64,000 nt of DNA from assembly GCA_958430865.1 (NCBI GenBank), contig CAUDNR010001136.1, positions 1 to 64,000 of the forward strand, read 5' to 3'. Position 1 is the stretch's first letter. Every line of letters begins with the position of its first letter. Positions 11,113-23,990 of the stretch are shown piece after piece. The notes beneath the pieces were generated by a model. It saw only the letters and a program-made list of their open reading frames with translations. It made no database searches and was not told where the DNA came from. A program made the translations under genes and the position numbers. Source of the stretch: Entrophospora sp. SA101. Lineage: Eukaryota > Glomeromycota > Glomeromycetes > Entrophosporales > Entrophosporaceae.

Positions 11113-11463
11113 TGATTAGGCTTGAATTATATTTGTATTTGTATTTATATATATATATTTATTTATTTATTTTTTAAGTTTTTACTTGGCAGCTTCTTCA
11201 TTTTGAGCTTCAACCATTTCCAAAATTTCCAAAATGATGCTTTGATCACTATTCAGATCTAAAAAAACTTCTTGATTACTTGGAACAGAACGAATGTCAC
11301 TAGATAATTGAACAAATGCGAATTTATTGATCTTGATTACATGAATTGGTGGTAGTAGTAAACGAGAATGTAAATGGTAACAATCATACCTGGCATCTTG
11401 AAATTTTACAGGGATGTATGCTTTTATCGCACCACCAAACAGTGATTTTTTTGAATTTTCCAT
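10558..11463 (-). CDS. MOG1: Ran-interacting protein Mog1 (RANGRF family)
   Basis: Mog1 proteins bind Ran/Gsp1, release guanine nucleotide and support nuclear protein import. Exons 11463-11390, 11299-11186, 11065-10964 and 10849-10558 join in phase to give 193 residues, close to the family size. Diagnostic stretches are SLFGGAIKAYIPVKFQDA, then IRSVPSNQEVFLDLNSDQSI and ILEILE. The C-terminal half has GQQVVTKFN and the strand-rich TDIVIHYNVPFSIG, ending DWSLFGN. The first intron is supported because the family motif FxD(A/V)S-DIRxVPDNQEVF is restored across it. Third intron: AATC repeats and an acceptor within TATAG. Its partner Ran lies about 27 kb away in the same window. The 5' flank is AT-rich with no clear element. 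Confidence 0.85.
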
Positions 11464-12229
11464 AACAATTTACCTTTTTTTTGGAAAAATGGGTGAAATT
11501 TATTTAAATATTTTTACTACGGTAAATGACATCGATGTGACATTGCAAATACGCAGAATAAACTGATGAATTAGTCCATTTATATTATGGGCCGTCGCAG
11601 CCAGCCAATAAGATTTTGAGTAAATTCACTACTATAGTTTCCGGAGTATTAAAAATGCGTATAATTGATACTATCATAATTTTGCCAAATTTTCTTTTGC
11701 TGTCATTAATCTTTATCTAGTTGATAATACTATTTTATGATGTCACGATCTTTGATATTGTATCTTCAATGAATATAGAAATCATTTACATTATTATTAT
11801 TGTTATGTTCACAACAAGTTTGTAATACTTTCTCCATTGACAAATTTCCAATGTTTGTTTGTTGTGTTAATAATGTACAGTTATCATTAGAAATAATTCT
11901 TGTGGTACTTATTGATGCCAATCAAATTATTGTCATTTGTAGTAGATGTAGTAGATGTGATACGACCAACTCTTTAAACTATATAAAATAACAATTATTC
12001 GTGTGTCTAAATACTTTCTTCCAGGGAGTACATTACTTGTGTTGTTGAAAAATAACTACGCTGTTGCCTAATTCAAAGAACATTAATTAAAAGTGTAACA
12101 GATTTTTTTACTTGTGTTACAGTTTAAGAGATATAAAGAATCAATATTATATGATAGTCTTATTCTGGGCTTTATTGTTGACACACGATCGATCCAATTT
12201 AATAATCTATCAATAAAGTAACCTTTTTA

Positions 12230-12394
12230 CATCACAGTTCCTGTTCGGCTATGTTCAAGTATATTCCTATATTCAACTACAATATGACTAGTCCCTCCCC
12301 CGTTTTTTACTGCTCTATGCAAGTTTGAATTGCCTCTATCATTATTACCTTCATCATTGTTTTTATAATCTGTGTCATTTTGATTATCCATTTC
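12230..12394 (-). other. Short open frame, possible exon or relic
   Basis: About 54 codons from an ATG at 12394: MDNQNDTDYKNNDEGNNDRG, then a stretch with GGGTSHIVVEYRNILEHS and a stop. It is hydrophilic and Asn/Asp-rich. A second minus-strand piece at about 12665-12765 (TLDDAQLLISQFKKWRG) ends in a GTAAAG donor-like site and could belong to the same gene, but no phase-consistent join was found. Function unknown. Confidence 0.2.
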
Positions 12395-12916
12395 AGAATT
12401 ATTATCACTATAGAGTAATAGGCTTGGTGTAATTAGAGGACAACAAGAAACTTCTTACCACAAATAAAAGTATTCTGGTTATATGGGTAGAATAGGGAAA
12501 TTTTTGACATTTTACTTATTGTGATGAGAATGCAAGATAGATCGACAATTGAACTAGTTAGTTATTCAACGTTACAAAATATTCCCTCAAATGGGCAAAT
12601 AGATCATCGAGATGGATGAGAGGAGATAATTTGTATGTTCGTTTTGCTTTACTTTGTGCTTTACCTGGTTTCTTTGGTAGTTAGTTATTGTCATTAATGT
12701 ACCTCGCCATTTCTTAAATTGAGATATTAATAATTGTGCATCATCCAAAGTTCCAATTTAGGAAAGTATTTGTACAATTTATGATGGATTTATCAAATCC
12801 CATAAATTTATTTAAACAAGAAATTCCTTATAAATAAATTGATAAATTTTAAATTTATTCTGTAAAAAGGGTGCGTGGCATTTTTTTTCCTTAATTTGGA
12901 ATTAAAATAGATGCCA

Positions 12917-12935
12917 CACGAACTTTTAGTTCGTG
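12917..12935. repeat. Small perfect inverted repeat
   Basis: CACGAACT, a 3-nt TTT loop, then AGTTCGTG: a perfect 8-bp stem. Possible structured RNA, terminator or chance; no gene is adjacent. Confidence 0.6.
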
Positions 12936-15380
12936 CAGAATCGTCATCAAGAGATTTTGCGCACATAATTTTTGGGAATAATGGATAGTTGTCTGGCTTC
13001 GCTTCAAGCTGACGCTATCCCAAAAAATAAATATAGAAAGCGGGATTTTTGGAATAATAAAAATTTGTTGTAAAATTAATTTATAATAATCTGAAAAAGA
13101 AAGGTTTTAAATTATTGTAAATGGATGTCCGTGTACTTTGCACATCTAAAAATATTTTTAAATCGCAACTTCCAACTCTTTGTTAAATTTTCTTTGTAAA
13201 AATGGCCCCACTTTGTATTTTTCTGCTTAATTCTTCGTTTTCATTTGTAATGTTCGAGTTTATTATAAAAATATCAACAAAAAAACTTGTTTTTTATTTT
13301 TTCTTCGATACAACACTTACAAGAACCAACCTTATAAAAAATTAGTAATGCAATAGAGCCTGAAAAAGTTGAAATAAAACATAAACCGAGCAAACAATTA
13401 TTGAAGAAATTATGATTGACCAGGACTCGGATTTTTCATTAAATAATAAAATGGTAACTGAAGTCTGTAAAGTTACCTGGAGAGAAAAACCAATAGGAAC
13501 GAAAAGAATAAATAGATGGAGACGAAAAAGAAGATATCAATGTTAATAGTGATATTGTTATTATTATTGATAATTATAGTGTATGTTTCTGTCAGAGCGA
13601 CCAAAGAATAGGAAATCCTTATAAATGACTCGGGTCTGAGCATTTTCTTACCATCTAATCAATCGCTCTGGTGGTTTTTATCTTTATGTATTTCCTTTTC
13701 TTGTATATTATGGCATACTTTATTCCTATATATCACACATAATGGTTATATACATTTGATGTTATGAAAATTTTAAGGAACCAATTTGAAAGGCCGCATA
13801 ATAATCTAACGGAATTGGAAAATAAACTCTTATATAGTTCCTTTCTCCATCGCCTTGTCATCCAAGTCTCTACTTGGCTTCCTTTTGTTTTGTGTGTTGT
13901 CGAGTCAGCAGTTCCTTAAAAACCATCTCCCCAAAAATAAATCCGATATTAATAAAATTCTCCTTCGTCCATATACATTTCTTCCGTGTGGAATTTCTTC
14001 CACGGGCGAGAAAATTAGCATTAACAGTCTCTCGACAACAATGCAACATCAACAAACTTCAGAGCCGCGTTCTCTCACCCCCTGAAAATTTAATTGCACC
14101 ATCATATAATCGGACAATCAGGTCAGATTAGCATTTGTACGCAAAGAATTGATTTTAGAATTCCTCCACCCCGAAAGAAAGCACGGGGAGGGAATAAAGT
14201 CGTGACCAAATTTGTCAATTTAAATTGTTTAAGCCGAGAGCAGTTTTTTATCTTTAATAGTAATGTTGATTTTTTGCCTTTATTTACAACAAATAAGTAA
14301 ATTCAAAATATAAAAGAAAAAAAATATAATCAATATTAATAATAATATTATGAAATGTGATTGGTAATTGCAAATGTTGATCAACAGAATTTCCTAAATA
14401 AATTGTTTTTCAAGAAAAATAAACAGAATGACAGAAGAGGAACGCGCGAGTAAGTATGATCGTTTTGAAAGCTGTTCTAGTTATTAGTTGTAATTATTAA
14501 AAAGAATGGTAATTTGGTTAACACGTCATTATTAATATTAACATTATAATAGAAGAAAAAAATATAATTTGAGGAGCAATAACAAGGTATTTGATTCATA
14601 TAAACATTTTTTTTAATAAATATATCTATATGGTATACTTGCACATAAATGATATCAATATGCTTATTTGTATGATTAGATTTATGCACGAAATGAACAG
14701 CCATTCTTTCATCGTCTGATCATAATAATAATAAAAATCAAGATGAAAGTGGTGACCATAATTTCTCTCTCCTCCCTCACTATATCTCTTCATTAAAAAA
14801 AAAGTGTGCGCACGGTTCTTTTGGTGTTGATGTATAACTTGTGAGTATATCTTATTTTTATTTTTTTTATTGCCAAAGTGAGGCCTTGTGACCACATTTA
14901 TTTATCTAAACTTTAATGCATTATTAAATATTTATAAATTTTTACACATAATTCTACCCCCCCCCAATTAACCTATTGTTAATTTAAAGCTAGCCTGCCA
15001 CCTTAATTAAAATAATCATACAAAAGATAGCATGCTAAAGGCAAAATTTTCCCACTTCACACCAAAAAATATGAAATTCTGTCACCACTCTCCCATTTGT
15101 CAGAATATATAGCATTCCGAAAATTGGATGAAGTTGCTTGAGGCGTGAGTACATTTTATGATTTTTAACTATAAAGATTTATATGTAGTTATATTTTTTA
15201 AATTTTTACCATTCTATAAAAGTGAGGAAATATGGAACACTAGTTCATTCCAACATAAGGACCCAATTTAAATATCCTCGCGAGGCTATAAAACCAATTA
15301 TGCAATTTGTGTTATTAGGAAAAAATGGTATATACTTATTAAATTATACACCGATTACAAACAAAATGTGATTGCGAGAA

Positions 15381-15640
15381 TTTTTTCTAGGGATGCAAGT
15401 ACATGCCATGAAATATTATTACAATTAAATCTGCAATTATTCGCCGATTTTTCCATATATTGGAATGGTATATATACTTGCATTGATTTTGATTATAAAC
15501 AAAATGTTGATTACGAGATTTTCATTTTGCATTATTGATGATAACATTGTATATTTTTAATTTTTTCTAGGGATGGATGTACATGGCAAGAAATATTATT
15601 ACAATTAAATCTGCAATTATTCGTCGATTTTTCCATATAT
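15381..15640. repeat. 180-bp tandem duplication
   Basis: The block at 15381-15460, starting TTTTTTCTAGGGATG and including ATTACAATTAAATCTGCAAT, recurs at 15561-15640 with an exact 180-base offset and a few mismatches. The sequence before each copy (ATTACAAACAAAATG and ATAAACAAAATGTTGA) also matches, so the duplicated unit probably began earlier, near 15340. Confidence 0.8.
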
Positions 15641-16214
15641 TAGTACACTATGGTCTGTTGTTCATAGAAATCAGTTATGGACCATACACTAAAATCAAAA
15701 TCACGATGATTATATTGTTGATAAAGAAAAGATTCGGCCTCACCTTTGAACCATTCGCGGTGAACCAAAATAATGAGAAAAATAACGCGGATATAAAGCC
15801 AAACTCTTAAAAGTATTCCATGCTGAGGATCATAAATGCAACTACATCCATCGAGCAGAAAAATTAATACATCTGGAGCTAGCCAAATCAAGGGTTACTT
15901 TACCGCAATGCCCTTGGTGAGGCGGCATCAAATTCAAAATTACCTGTATGAAAAGAAAATTCGGAATAATAGTGGTTTTTTTGTTTTATCTTCTATCTGT
16001 TTTATTATTTTTTCAATTATTATTAATTTTTATAAATAAATAAACGGTTTAAACGATTTTTCTTTTTTTGCTTTTAAAATTGCATATTTCGATAAGTTGG
16101 ATCTCTTGATAAATCGGGCCACACTTATTGAAATAAGTTTATCACAACTTAATAAAAATTTATTAGTAAAAAATAGTTTTAATATTAACAACTATAACAA
16201 TATAGTTTGTAAAT

Positions 16215-17140
16215 ATGACTAATGAGTTAGAAGATCAAGATCGATTACTTTGTGTTGGAACTAATTCATCATTTAAAGTTTAAAAATTTTTTTTTTAAAT
16301 GGATAAAACAGCAAACAACTGAAGACCGAAGTTAAGTGGTCTGTATGATAACGGGCACGCACATTTATTTTATGGCTGAAATGGATTTTAGAGAGTAACA
16401 TAGTGGTCAAAATGAATTAAATGGACAAGCTAGGCTGATACGACTAGAGCCGAAATAGATTTTGGAGAGTAACGTGAGGCAATTTTTGCTATAATTGCGG
16501 TCAAATTTTCTAAAACGGTTAAAATAGTTTAATTAGGCTAATATCCGGGTATTTAATGGATATAAGTGATATTACTTCTTACTTACAAGGAATTGATGAA
16601 ATTAGAAAGGATAACAACAAAACACGAGATTGGTAAGGAGATAAAGGAAAACATTTAATCACATATTATAAATAGTTGGATTTTATCCAATCGTTAAAGG
16701 ATGAATCTGAAACTTGAACAAAAATATTTAAAAGTGTGGTATATGTTACGTTCATTGGTAATTGTTTCACGAATATAAACGGGTTGAATACTGCAGTAGA
16801 AAGTCTTGCAGTTTGGCGTCATCTAAACGTAAGAATAAAAGTAGAACAGGTTCCGATTACCAAAAAATACGAACTAATTAATTATTAGGAGAGTGTGAAT
16901 TCGGTGTAGGTGAAGTTGGTAAAGGTCAAATTGATCAAGGAATGTGGACTCAAAAGACCAAGATGTTAAAGGGTATGTTTATGTTGATTGGCAAGACAAT
17001 AAATTTCATAAATTAGAATCTCTAGTTTCATACATGCTGACAAGTATTCATTTTAAATGCATATATATAATAATATTAGCTACAACTATATTGTTTGTAT
17101 ATGATGCTATTAAGAATGGATGCACAGTGTGTATATAGCC
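16215..17140 (+). pseudogene. Decayed coding relic, family uncertain
   Basis: Several short frames look protein-like: MTNELEDQDRLLCVGTNSSF from 16215, SSKRKNKSRTGSDYQKIRTN near 16815, ECEFGVGEVGKGQ near 16895, and QDVKGYVYVDWQDNKFHK near 16957. They are broken by stops and lie in different frames. They may come from one old gene or repeat-borne coding sequence. I do not recognise the family with confidence. Confidence 0.3.
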
Positions 17141-17674
17141 ATAACTGAGAAAACTGAAGTGAGCATTATTATTACTTTTATTATTATTCTCATCTCTCAA
17201 GTCCAAAACATCCAAAACTTTGGCAAATAATTAGAAATCTATCAAAAAATATTGGTAGATTCGATTTTAAAGGTGGAAATATAATTGTTCAGATGGGAAA
17301 AAATCTGCAAAATTATTCAAATAATAATCAATGAACATTTTTTAAAAACGAGTGACGATGATTTAAAGAAAATTCCTTTTTTTTTCATTAAATACATATA
17401 TACAATGACGTTTAGTTGTTTTTAAAAGAACCTTTTAATGATACTAAAATATTCCAAGTTTCGATTAATAATGCACTAGAAGAAGGAAAAAATAGAGTTA
17501 ATTAAATAAAGTACCAATTGATATTTTGAAGAACGGTTTGTCAAGTAGAAAAATCTCATCTACAAAATGAAAACTAGATCCTTATTATTATTGAATTTAT
17601 ACTTTTGGATTTATTATTTTATATAGAGGATATCTAACAATTAAAAAATTATGAAACAAGAAAAAATTTAATAT

Positions 17675-17745
17675 CATAATACTAAATTTTGATCTCTGAA
17701 ATTTCTTGTTTGGTTTTGTTGTAATATGTCCAAGTTTATAATATA
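17675..17745. repeat. Fragment of the dispersed repeat seen at 2069-2600
   Basis: CTAAATTTTGATCTCTGAAA, then TTTTGTTGTAATATG and a TATAATATAAGC-like step parallel the end of the second unit near 2550-2620. This is an isolated fragment. Confidence 0.5.
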
Positions 17746-17968
17746 AGCAATTAAATGTTGCCTCAGACCAGTAGCCCAGCCGGGTCTATTACATCCATGT
17801 ATTATGACTAACTTGCAAAAACTATAGTTTATTAGAGACGAAATCACCCGGTCTTTTAGGAAATCACAAGGGGAAATTTTACAATTTACATATTAATATA
17901 GACATATATAAAATGGCCGAACTTTGAAGCCTTATAACTCAAAACTTTTTTAATAAAGTGAAAAAAAG

Positions 17969-18018
17969 TAAACCGATAGAATGAAGCTTAGGTCTTTAGC
18001 TTTAATTCTATCGGTTTA
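17969..18018. repeat. Long hairpin-forming inverted repeat
   Basis: TAAACCGATAGAAT at 17969-17982 is the exact reverse complement of ATTCTATCGGTTTA at 18005-18018. The inner AAGCT/AGCTT adds five more pairs around a short loop. No neighbouring gene explains it. Confidence 0.8.
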
Positions 18019-18506
18019 AGCTTTTAAAGTCATGTGATAATCATTGACTGTTATAATATAAAAGTATATGGAGTATTTCCTCTATTCTTTTTGCTTATTT
18101 TTTTTGCCTGCTCAAGGAGAAATTTTTAGTTAGCTATTCTTCAAAGCTTCATCGTCACCACTTTTAAGAAGAATCAAGTTGCCCCTAAATGAATGTTACC
18201 AAAAATAAAAGCCGTTAATACCATGATCACATTATACTGTGATGTTAACCCTGCAATTCATTTGTGAGATAATGCTCATTCTGTTTCCATATTATAAAGA
18301 TGAATAAAAATATATTTATTACATGTGTATAAATTAATCAATAATTCACTATTATTATAATTATTATAATAAATTTTTTCATTTTTGCTTTTTTAAAAAT
18401 TTTTCAGATTATTTTTTTTTCTTTTATTTCTTCCTTCTCAATACCATTTTTCATTGTTCAATCAAAACTATATTATTACTACTACTATTATATTATATAA
18501 TAAAAG

Positions 18507-19034
18507 TTAATAGTTATTATTACTCTCTCGTTGTACTCTACTAATATAAGCTCTAGATACTATGTTCCATGCTTCCATATAACGATCCATACATTTAGCA
18601 ACACAAGTCTATTCAAATCAAATCAATTAAATCAGTAAGTAGTCAATTAAAAAATAATAATGGTAATAATAATATTAATCAATTAATTAATTACTTGTTC
18701 ACCAGTATCTAATTTATTCCCTGGTTTCATTATACATTTTGCAAAACATTTCTCATTCATTTTCTAGATTGTTTAGATTATTTAGAGATGAAAAAAATAT
18801 AATATTTTTATTAATGCTACTCTGATTGATTTATTAAATAAATATATTAATATTATTATATATAATTTTCAATCCTATGCCTGCAAACAATGATGAAAAT
18901 TATATATAATTTAATCAACTTAGCAAGATTTTTCCTTGCTCACATTATATTTCGCGTACGTTAATAAGTTCTTGTGCATTAGCTAATGCTAACTCATTTC
19001 TGACTTGATCCATAACTGCTTGTTTCTTTGAGTC
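18507..19034 (-). CDS. TIM13: Mitochondrial small Tim chaperone TIM13
   Basis: Intermembrane-space chaperone subunit that, with Tim8, escorts hydrophobic precursors. Supported exons are 19034-18960, 18763-18695 and 18608-18507, all in phase. The coding part reads [71 protein letters not shown]. The twin CX3C motifs (CFAKC and CVAKC) form the two disulphides of the small Tims. The N-terminus is unresolved: the acceptor at 19036 leaves one base before Asp, so a start codon split by an intron (AT|G) is possible, or translation starts at the internal Met of VMDQV. Total would be about 81-84 residues, normal for the family. Divergent from GPN1, with about 270 bp between. Confidence 0.85.
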
Positions 19035-19301
19035 CCTGTTTATATATATATATATGATTTTAAAAAATAAAAATTTGAATAAAAAATTACACATTTTTAA
19101 ATCAATTCATATTATATATATATATATTTCTATACATTTTGCTAGTTAAAGTAAATAGTAAAGAATTGGAAATCTACGATTTGACACAATTTAAAAATTT
19201 TTATATTGAAAAGAAAAAGATTTAACAAATTGATCACTAAAATTTGATTATCTACATATTAATATTTTTGTAACACGGTTAAAAAACTATAAAATATAAA
19301 A

Positions 19302-21193
19302 ATGTCAACTTCTACAAATTCAAATAATGAAAAACAACCTACCATACTCTTGTGCATAGGTATGGCAGGCTCTGGCAAAACAACTTTAATGCAGGTAATT
19401 AGATATTGTTACTTAACTTTCTCTAGACTCATTCCCAATTCAAAAGAAATTCATTGACAGGTTTCTTTTGTATTTTAAGAGATTAAATGCGTATCTTCAC
19501 AGTATCAAGAAATCACCTTATATAATTAATCTTGATCCAGCGGTCACTCAACTTCCATTTGCCGCAAATATAGACATTAGAGATACTGTAAATTATAAAG
19601 AAGTTATGAAACAGTAATTATTTTGAAAATTGATGCTTCTTATAATTATTACTATATAGCATTTATCAATATTTACCAATACAACTATTAAAAAAACAGA
19701 TACAATTTAGGACCTAATGGTGGAATTTTAACAAGTTTAAATTTATTTACAACAAAATTTGATCAAGTTTTGGATCTTATATCAAAACGTTCTTCATCTC
19801 TAGAGTAGATATATATATATATATATATATAATTTTATTCTTTAAAAGATTTCCAAAAAATTTAAAAAAATATAGTTATATTGCTTTAGATACACCTGGT
19901 CAAATTGAAATATTTACATGGTCAGCTTCCGGAGCCATTATCACTGATGCTTTAGCTGCATCCTACCCATGTGTAATCGCGTATATTATAGATACGCCTA
20001 GAACAACAAGTCCTGCAACATTTATGAGTAATATGTTATATGCCTGCAGGTAAATTAAATATTGTAAATACATTTAATGTTATTTAGTATTTAATATTAA
20101 TTTATTAAATAATTGATAAATTTTGATTATTTTCCTAGCATTTTATATAAAACTAAATTGCCATTTATACTGGTTTTCAATAAGACAGATGTCATCTCTC
20201 ATCAATTTGCTATTGATTGGATGACTGATTTTGAATCTTTTCAAGAAGCTCTTCAAAAAGATACCAGTTATATGACTAGCCTTATGAATTCCATGTGTTT
20301 GGTATTAGAAGAATTTTATAAACATTTAAGGGTAACAACAATGAAAATGAATGAAAAAAAGTTTTTTTTTTGTTTTTAAATATACAAAATTGTTAATCAA
20401 TCATTATCCAATTAATTATCCGTGTGTAGGTAATTGGTGTATCAGCAATGTCGGGATCTGGTATGGATAAATTTTTTGAAGCTGTAGGAGAAGCTGTCAA
20501 AGAATATGAAGAGTATGTTGTCACTTATGACTATATGTGTAGTTATGGGGAAGAATTGAAATTGGCTAATAAAATAAAAAATCCGGTCCGAAAACAGTGT
20601 ATATAGACCAGAATTGGAGAGATTAATAAAAGAAAAGGTATAATAATAATAATCTTACAATTTCTTTTGAATAGTTGAATAATTATTGAATATCTTTAAT
20701 TTTCTTTTGGTTATCTACTTCCAAGTCACAACGACAAGAAGCTAAAAAACAAGCGCAACTCACTAAATTAATGAGGGATATGAATATGTCTGATACTTCG
20801 AAAACAATAGGTAGATCATTATTGGATTCTTGTATATATATTTATTAGCAAAATTTATTTTAACGCATTCATTATTTGACACAAATCTTTTTTTGGTAGA
20901 CCCGATGAACGAAGGTTTTAATAATAACATTGATGATGACGATGATGACGATGATGATGACGATGATGATGATGATGAGGGAAATGATGCTAGAGGAATT
21001 GGTTTTGAAGGTGGAGAAAGGAATGATAAAATAATTTCAATACTTTTAATATTGTTGTTTTTAATATTATTATTTACTTTAATCTTTAGATCCTGATTAT
21101 AAAGCAATGAAATCACATCAAGATAAACTCGAGGATGAAAGTTTTGCTAGATGGATAAAGAAAACTAAAGAAGGTGGGGGAGTATTTATGTAG
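19302..21193 (+). CDS. GPN1: GPN-loop GTPase 1
   Basis: Essential GTPase for assembly and nuclear import of RNA polymerase II (yeast Npa3). Ten exons: 19302-19394, 19480-19613, 19700-19804, 19876-20049, 20139-20331, 20430-20512, 20598-20637, 20726-20810, 20900 to 21001 or 21010, and 21090-21193. All join in phase, giving about 373 residues, the usual size. The P-loop is GMAGSGKTT; switch 1 is NLDPAV; the defining GPN motif is in [30 protein letters not shown] follows; NKTD is the base-specificity motif. The C-terminus has a long Asp run coded by a GAT/GAC repeat, typical of an acidic GPN1 tail. The donor of exon 9 is ambiguous because two phase-1 GT sites lie nine bases apart. Confidence 0.93.
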
Positions 21194-21797
21194 TTTGTTT
21201 TTTTTGTATTCCATTCAGGTACGTGATGTATTAGGTGGGATTATATGATTATGATTATAATTATAAAAAAATAATAGTGAATTCTTTCTTTCCAACAAAT
21301 TAAAGTGTCTAATAAATATTAAAGTGAATTTACATCCAACAAAGACCATCTGTCCCATTTATTTATTATCATTACAATTACATCATAATTACATATTAAT
21401 TAAAATGCTTGGTAATATATTTATTCTTTAATTTATCAGCAAGGAAAATAAAAAATAAAAAATCGTGTGAAAATCACCTTGTAAGTTGTCGCACTTTAAT
21501 CTCGTTTTAGTAGTTTATTTACGTACGTGGCACATTTTATTTTTTTTTTGTGCAGAGCATTCAATATTTATTAGTATTATATAAATAAGATATTTTTTTT
21601 TCCTTCTCTATACATAAAAAAAGAGAAATTATTTTAAAACATATATATCTCTTTTTTCATGTGACAATAATTTACGTCATTCTTTTATATTTTTCTCGAT
21701 ATTTTTTTTTGGATCTTTGAAAGATTGAAAAGAAAAAATTATTAATAATATTAATATTGAAACAAATAAAAAAAAATTTGTTTCTTTCATTCTTGTT
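21194..21797. other. AT-rich spacer
   Basis: 604 bp between GPN1 and the LMBR1-like gene on the same strand. Homopolymer T-runs and AT-rich sequence only; the promoter of the downstream gene is presumably here, but no specific element was seen. Confidence 0.6.
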
Positions 21798-22895
21798 ATG
21801 ACTTCAGCTTTTTCATTAAGTAATAATAATAACAACAATCTTAATATTTTACAATTTGACGCAAAGGTACAAGCAGCTAATGATTTCTATAATTGGATAC
21901 GGCAGAACATTATCGCTTTCCTTTTATTTCTATCATTGTATACAATATCATATTCAATTTTACAAAAGTTTAGAAAAAGATACAAGGGTAGCTCAGATAT
22001 AGAGGATGAGGATGAGATATTTGGTGGTATTGATGAATTGGTCATAATAATAATGTGTGCTGCTGGTTTAGCAATGGCCTTTGCTGGTTTTTTATTACTA
22101 CCATTCACAATGATAGCAACTGCATTATTACATGATGAAATTCACTCGGAAAATTATTATTTAAGTTGGCTGGATAGTAATTTATTGGTTACTTTGTGGA
22201 ATTACACGTTTATGGGATGTAATTTTGCTTTGTTTGTGTTATTACCTTTTGCCTTTTTCTACAATGAAACAGATCAACTTAAAACTTTTTGGGTGAAAGC
22301 TCAAGAAACGGCCACGATTATGTTACTGGTTGGTGTGCTGATGTACATTTTTATATACATGTCAAGATTGATTTTAGGAATAGAAAATATCGATTTTTGG
22401 GTTATATTGAATTTGTTGACTTGTATGGGCGGTGCATGGATCTGTTTGAAGGCGACACCGATCGGTTACATACAAATATTTTCCTGCATCAGTGAACTTC
22501 CATTGAGACCTAATTATCGTAATCAATTAAAAGATTCCTTGATAGAAAATGAAATGGAAACTAGTGTTTTGTTACAACATTTGGAAAATGTGGAACGTGG
22601 ATGGAAATCACCTGTTTATGCTGCTAATCTAAAATCTCGTTCTCAAGCTCTAATGACGGCAACATCGCCATCAACATCTGAATCAAACTACAACAATGAT
22701 TCATTACAATGTTGTTCCTCTTCTGAACAGTTATATTCTACAATTAATAATGGAATTATTAATGGCAGTGTTGATGTCGATTCTGGTACTGATGATCATA
22801 ATATTAAGAATGTTTTAGTGAATAATGGTATTGGCAACACTTCTACTTTTACATCTATTTCATCACCATCAAAGTCAAAGCATGTTAATAATAAC

Positions 22896-22927
<32 letters not shown>

Positions 22928-23990
22928 CAATAATAATAATAATAACAATAGCAACAAAAACAACAATAGAAATAATAATAACGGCGGCGGTAAAAATAAA
23001 AGTAATAAAATCAAAAAAAATAACAACAATAATAATCCTTTAAAAGAAGGAATTCTTAACAGTCTTAAAATTCTTGAAAATCAAAGATCAAGGTTACAAC
23101 GTGATCTATCAAAATCACCTTTATATCGTAATATAGCATTTTTTATATTATTTGTAATCAGTCATTCAATATGGTTTTTATTGCTTGGTCACATATTATG
23201 GTCATTTATTAAAAGTTTATTGGTGGATGATGAACAAAAAGAGTTACATAAATTGGAATCAGTATTTGGTAAACAAACAATGTCAATATTTGGTAAATTT
23301 GATACAGTTAGTGATATAGCATTGATATTTTATTTCACAAGTGCAACCATAATTGGAGTTTATTCCATTCAACCATTTAAAAGAATACGTCCAAGATTTG
23401 GCATTAGTAGTAATAGTCATAGCAGAATGGGCTTGCAACATATTATAGCTAACGTTACGGTTTTATTGGTGATTAGCAGCAGTTGGCCCGCTTTAGTTAG
23501 AGTTTTGGGATTGATAAGACTGGATTCGGCTGGACCTTATGAACAATTTCATAAATTAAATAATACCGGTCAATTATTGGCTATAGCTTTTCGTCTTGGA
23601 GTTTTAATTACTACGGTGTTTCCTATTTTGGATTATTATGTTTTAAGAAGTATATCTGGTGTGAGATTGACAATAGACAATGATAGTGGCGATGGTAACG
23701 ATGGCATTATTGATAATGGTAATGGTCTTGAGAATAGCCATCTAGTTAATGGGTTTAATGGTTTGATTGGTAATGAGATTAGTTCGTCTCATGTGAATGG
23801 TCATTTAAATTATCATGATGAGATGGATGAATCAACCTATAGTTTACAAAGTAATGATTATTATTACGGGACTGCTGAGGGAAGTCAATTAATAACAAAT
23901 GGACATCATGACAACAATTTTGATAATTATTATTATGATGATGACAATGAAGATAATAACATAGTAATAAAAGAAGTAGAAGACAATTAA
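21798..23990 (+). CDS. LMBR1-like multi-pass membrane protein
   Basis: Single-exon gene of 730 residues. The LMBR1/lipocalin-receptor-like family consists of plasma or endomembrane proteins with about nine transmembrane helices. Hydrophobic segments are clear near residues 37-55, 80-105, 131-155, 168-192 and 202-222 and, after the insert, near 448-472, 508-525, 546-565 and 590-620. Family-like text includes FAGFLLLPFTMIATALLHDE and SAGPYEQFHKLNN. Between residues about 260 and 430 is a cytoplasmic spacer with a long poly-Asn run coded by AAT/AAC. The C-terminal tail is rich in Asn, Asp and Tyr and carries no domain I recognise. The start at 21798 is preceded by an A/T-rich leader. The exact substrate or ligand is unknown. 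Confidence 0.8.

Larger units (their letters stand above)
11464..14427. other. Gene-poor region, degraded sequence
   Basis: Nearly 3 kb with no gene I can support. Short open frames at 11800-11991 and 13855-14300 lack family signals. Weak minus-strand coding-like pieces lie at 12230-12394 and about 12665-12765. A few inverted repeats are present (see separate entry). Base composition is less AT-skewed near 13850-14200, which may reflect old inserted sequence. Confidence 0.5.
14428..18506. other. Gene-poor region with repeats and relics
   Basis: About 4 kb without a supported gene. An ATG at 14428 followed by seven codons and a perfect GTAAGT donor at 14450 looks like a first exon, but no continuation was found. 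A 180-bp tandem duplication, a decayed coding relic near 16215-17140, a dispersed-repeat fragment near 17675-17745 and a strong hairpin at 17969-18018 are listed separately. Confidence 0.45.

Noticed and set aside
13855..14300. Three overlapping plus-strand frames and one minus-strand frame
   Set aside because: They compete in different frames, match no family and show no splice structure; treated as chance in less AT-rich DNA.
14428..14449. First exon of a gene (seven codons plus a perfect donor)
   Set aside because: No downstream exon with matching phase or family signal was found.
15577..15891. Frames over the tandem duplication
   Set aside because: Open by chance over repeated sequence; neither strand shows a recognisable domain.
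22796..23043. Frames of Leu or Ile runs on both strands
   Set aside because: Shadows of the AAT/AAC repeat that codes poly-Asn in the LMBR1-like protein.
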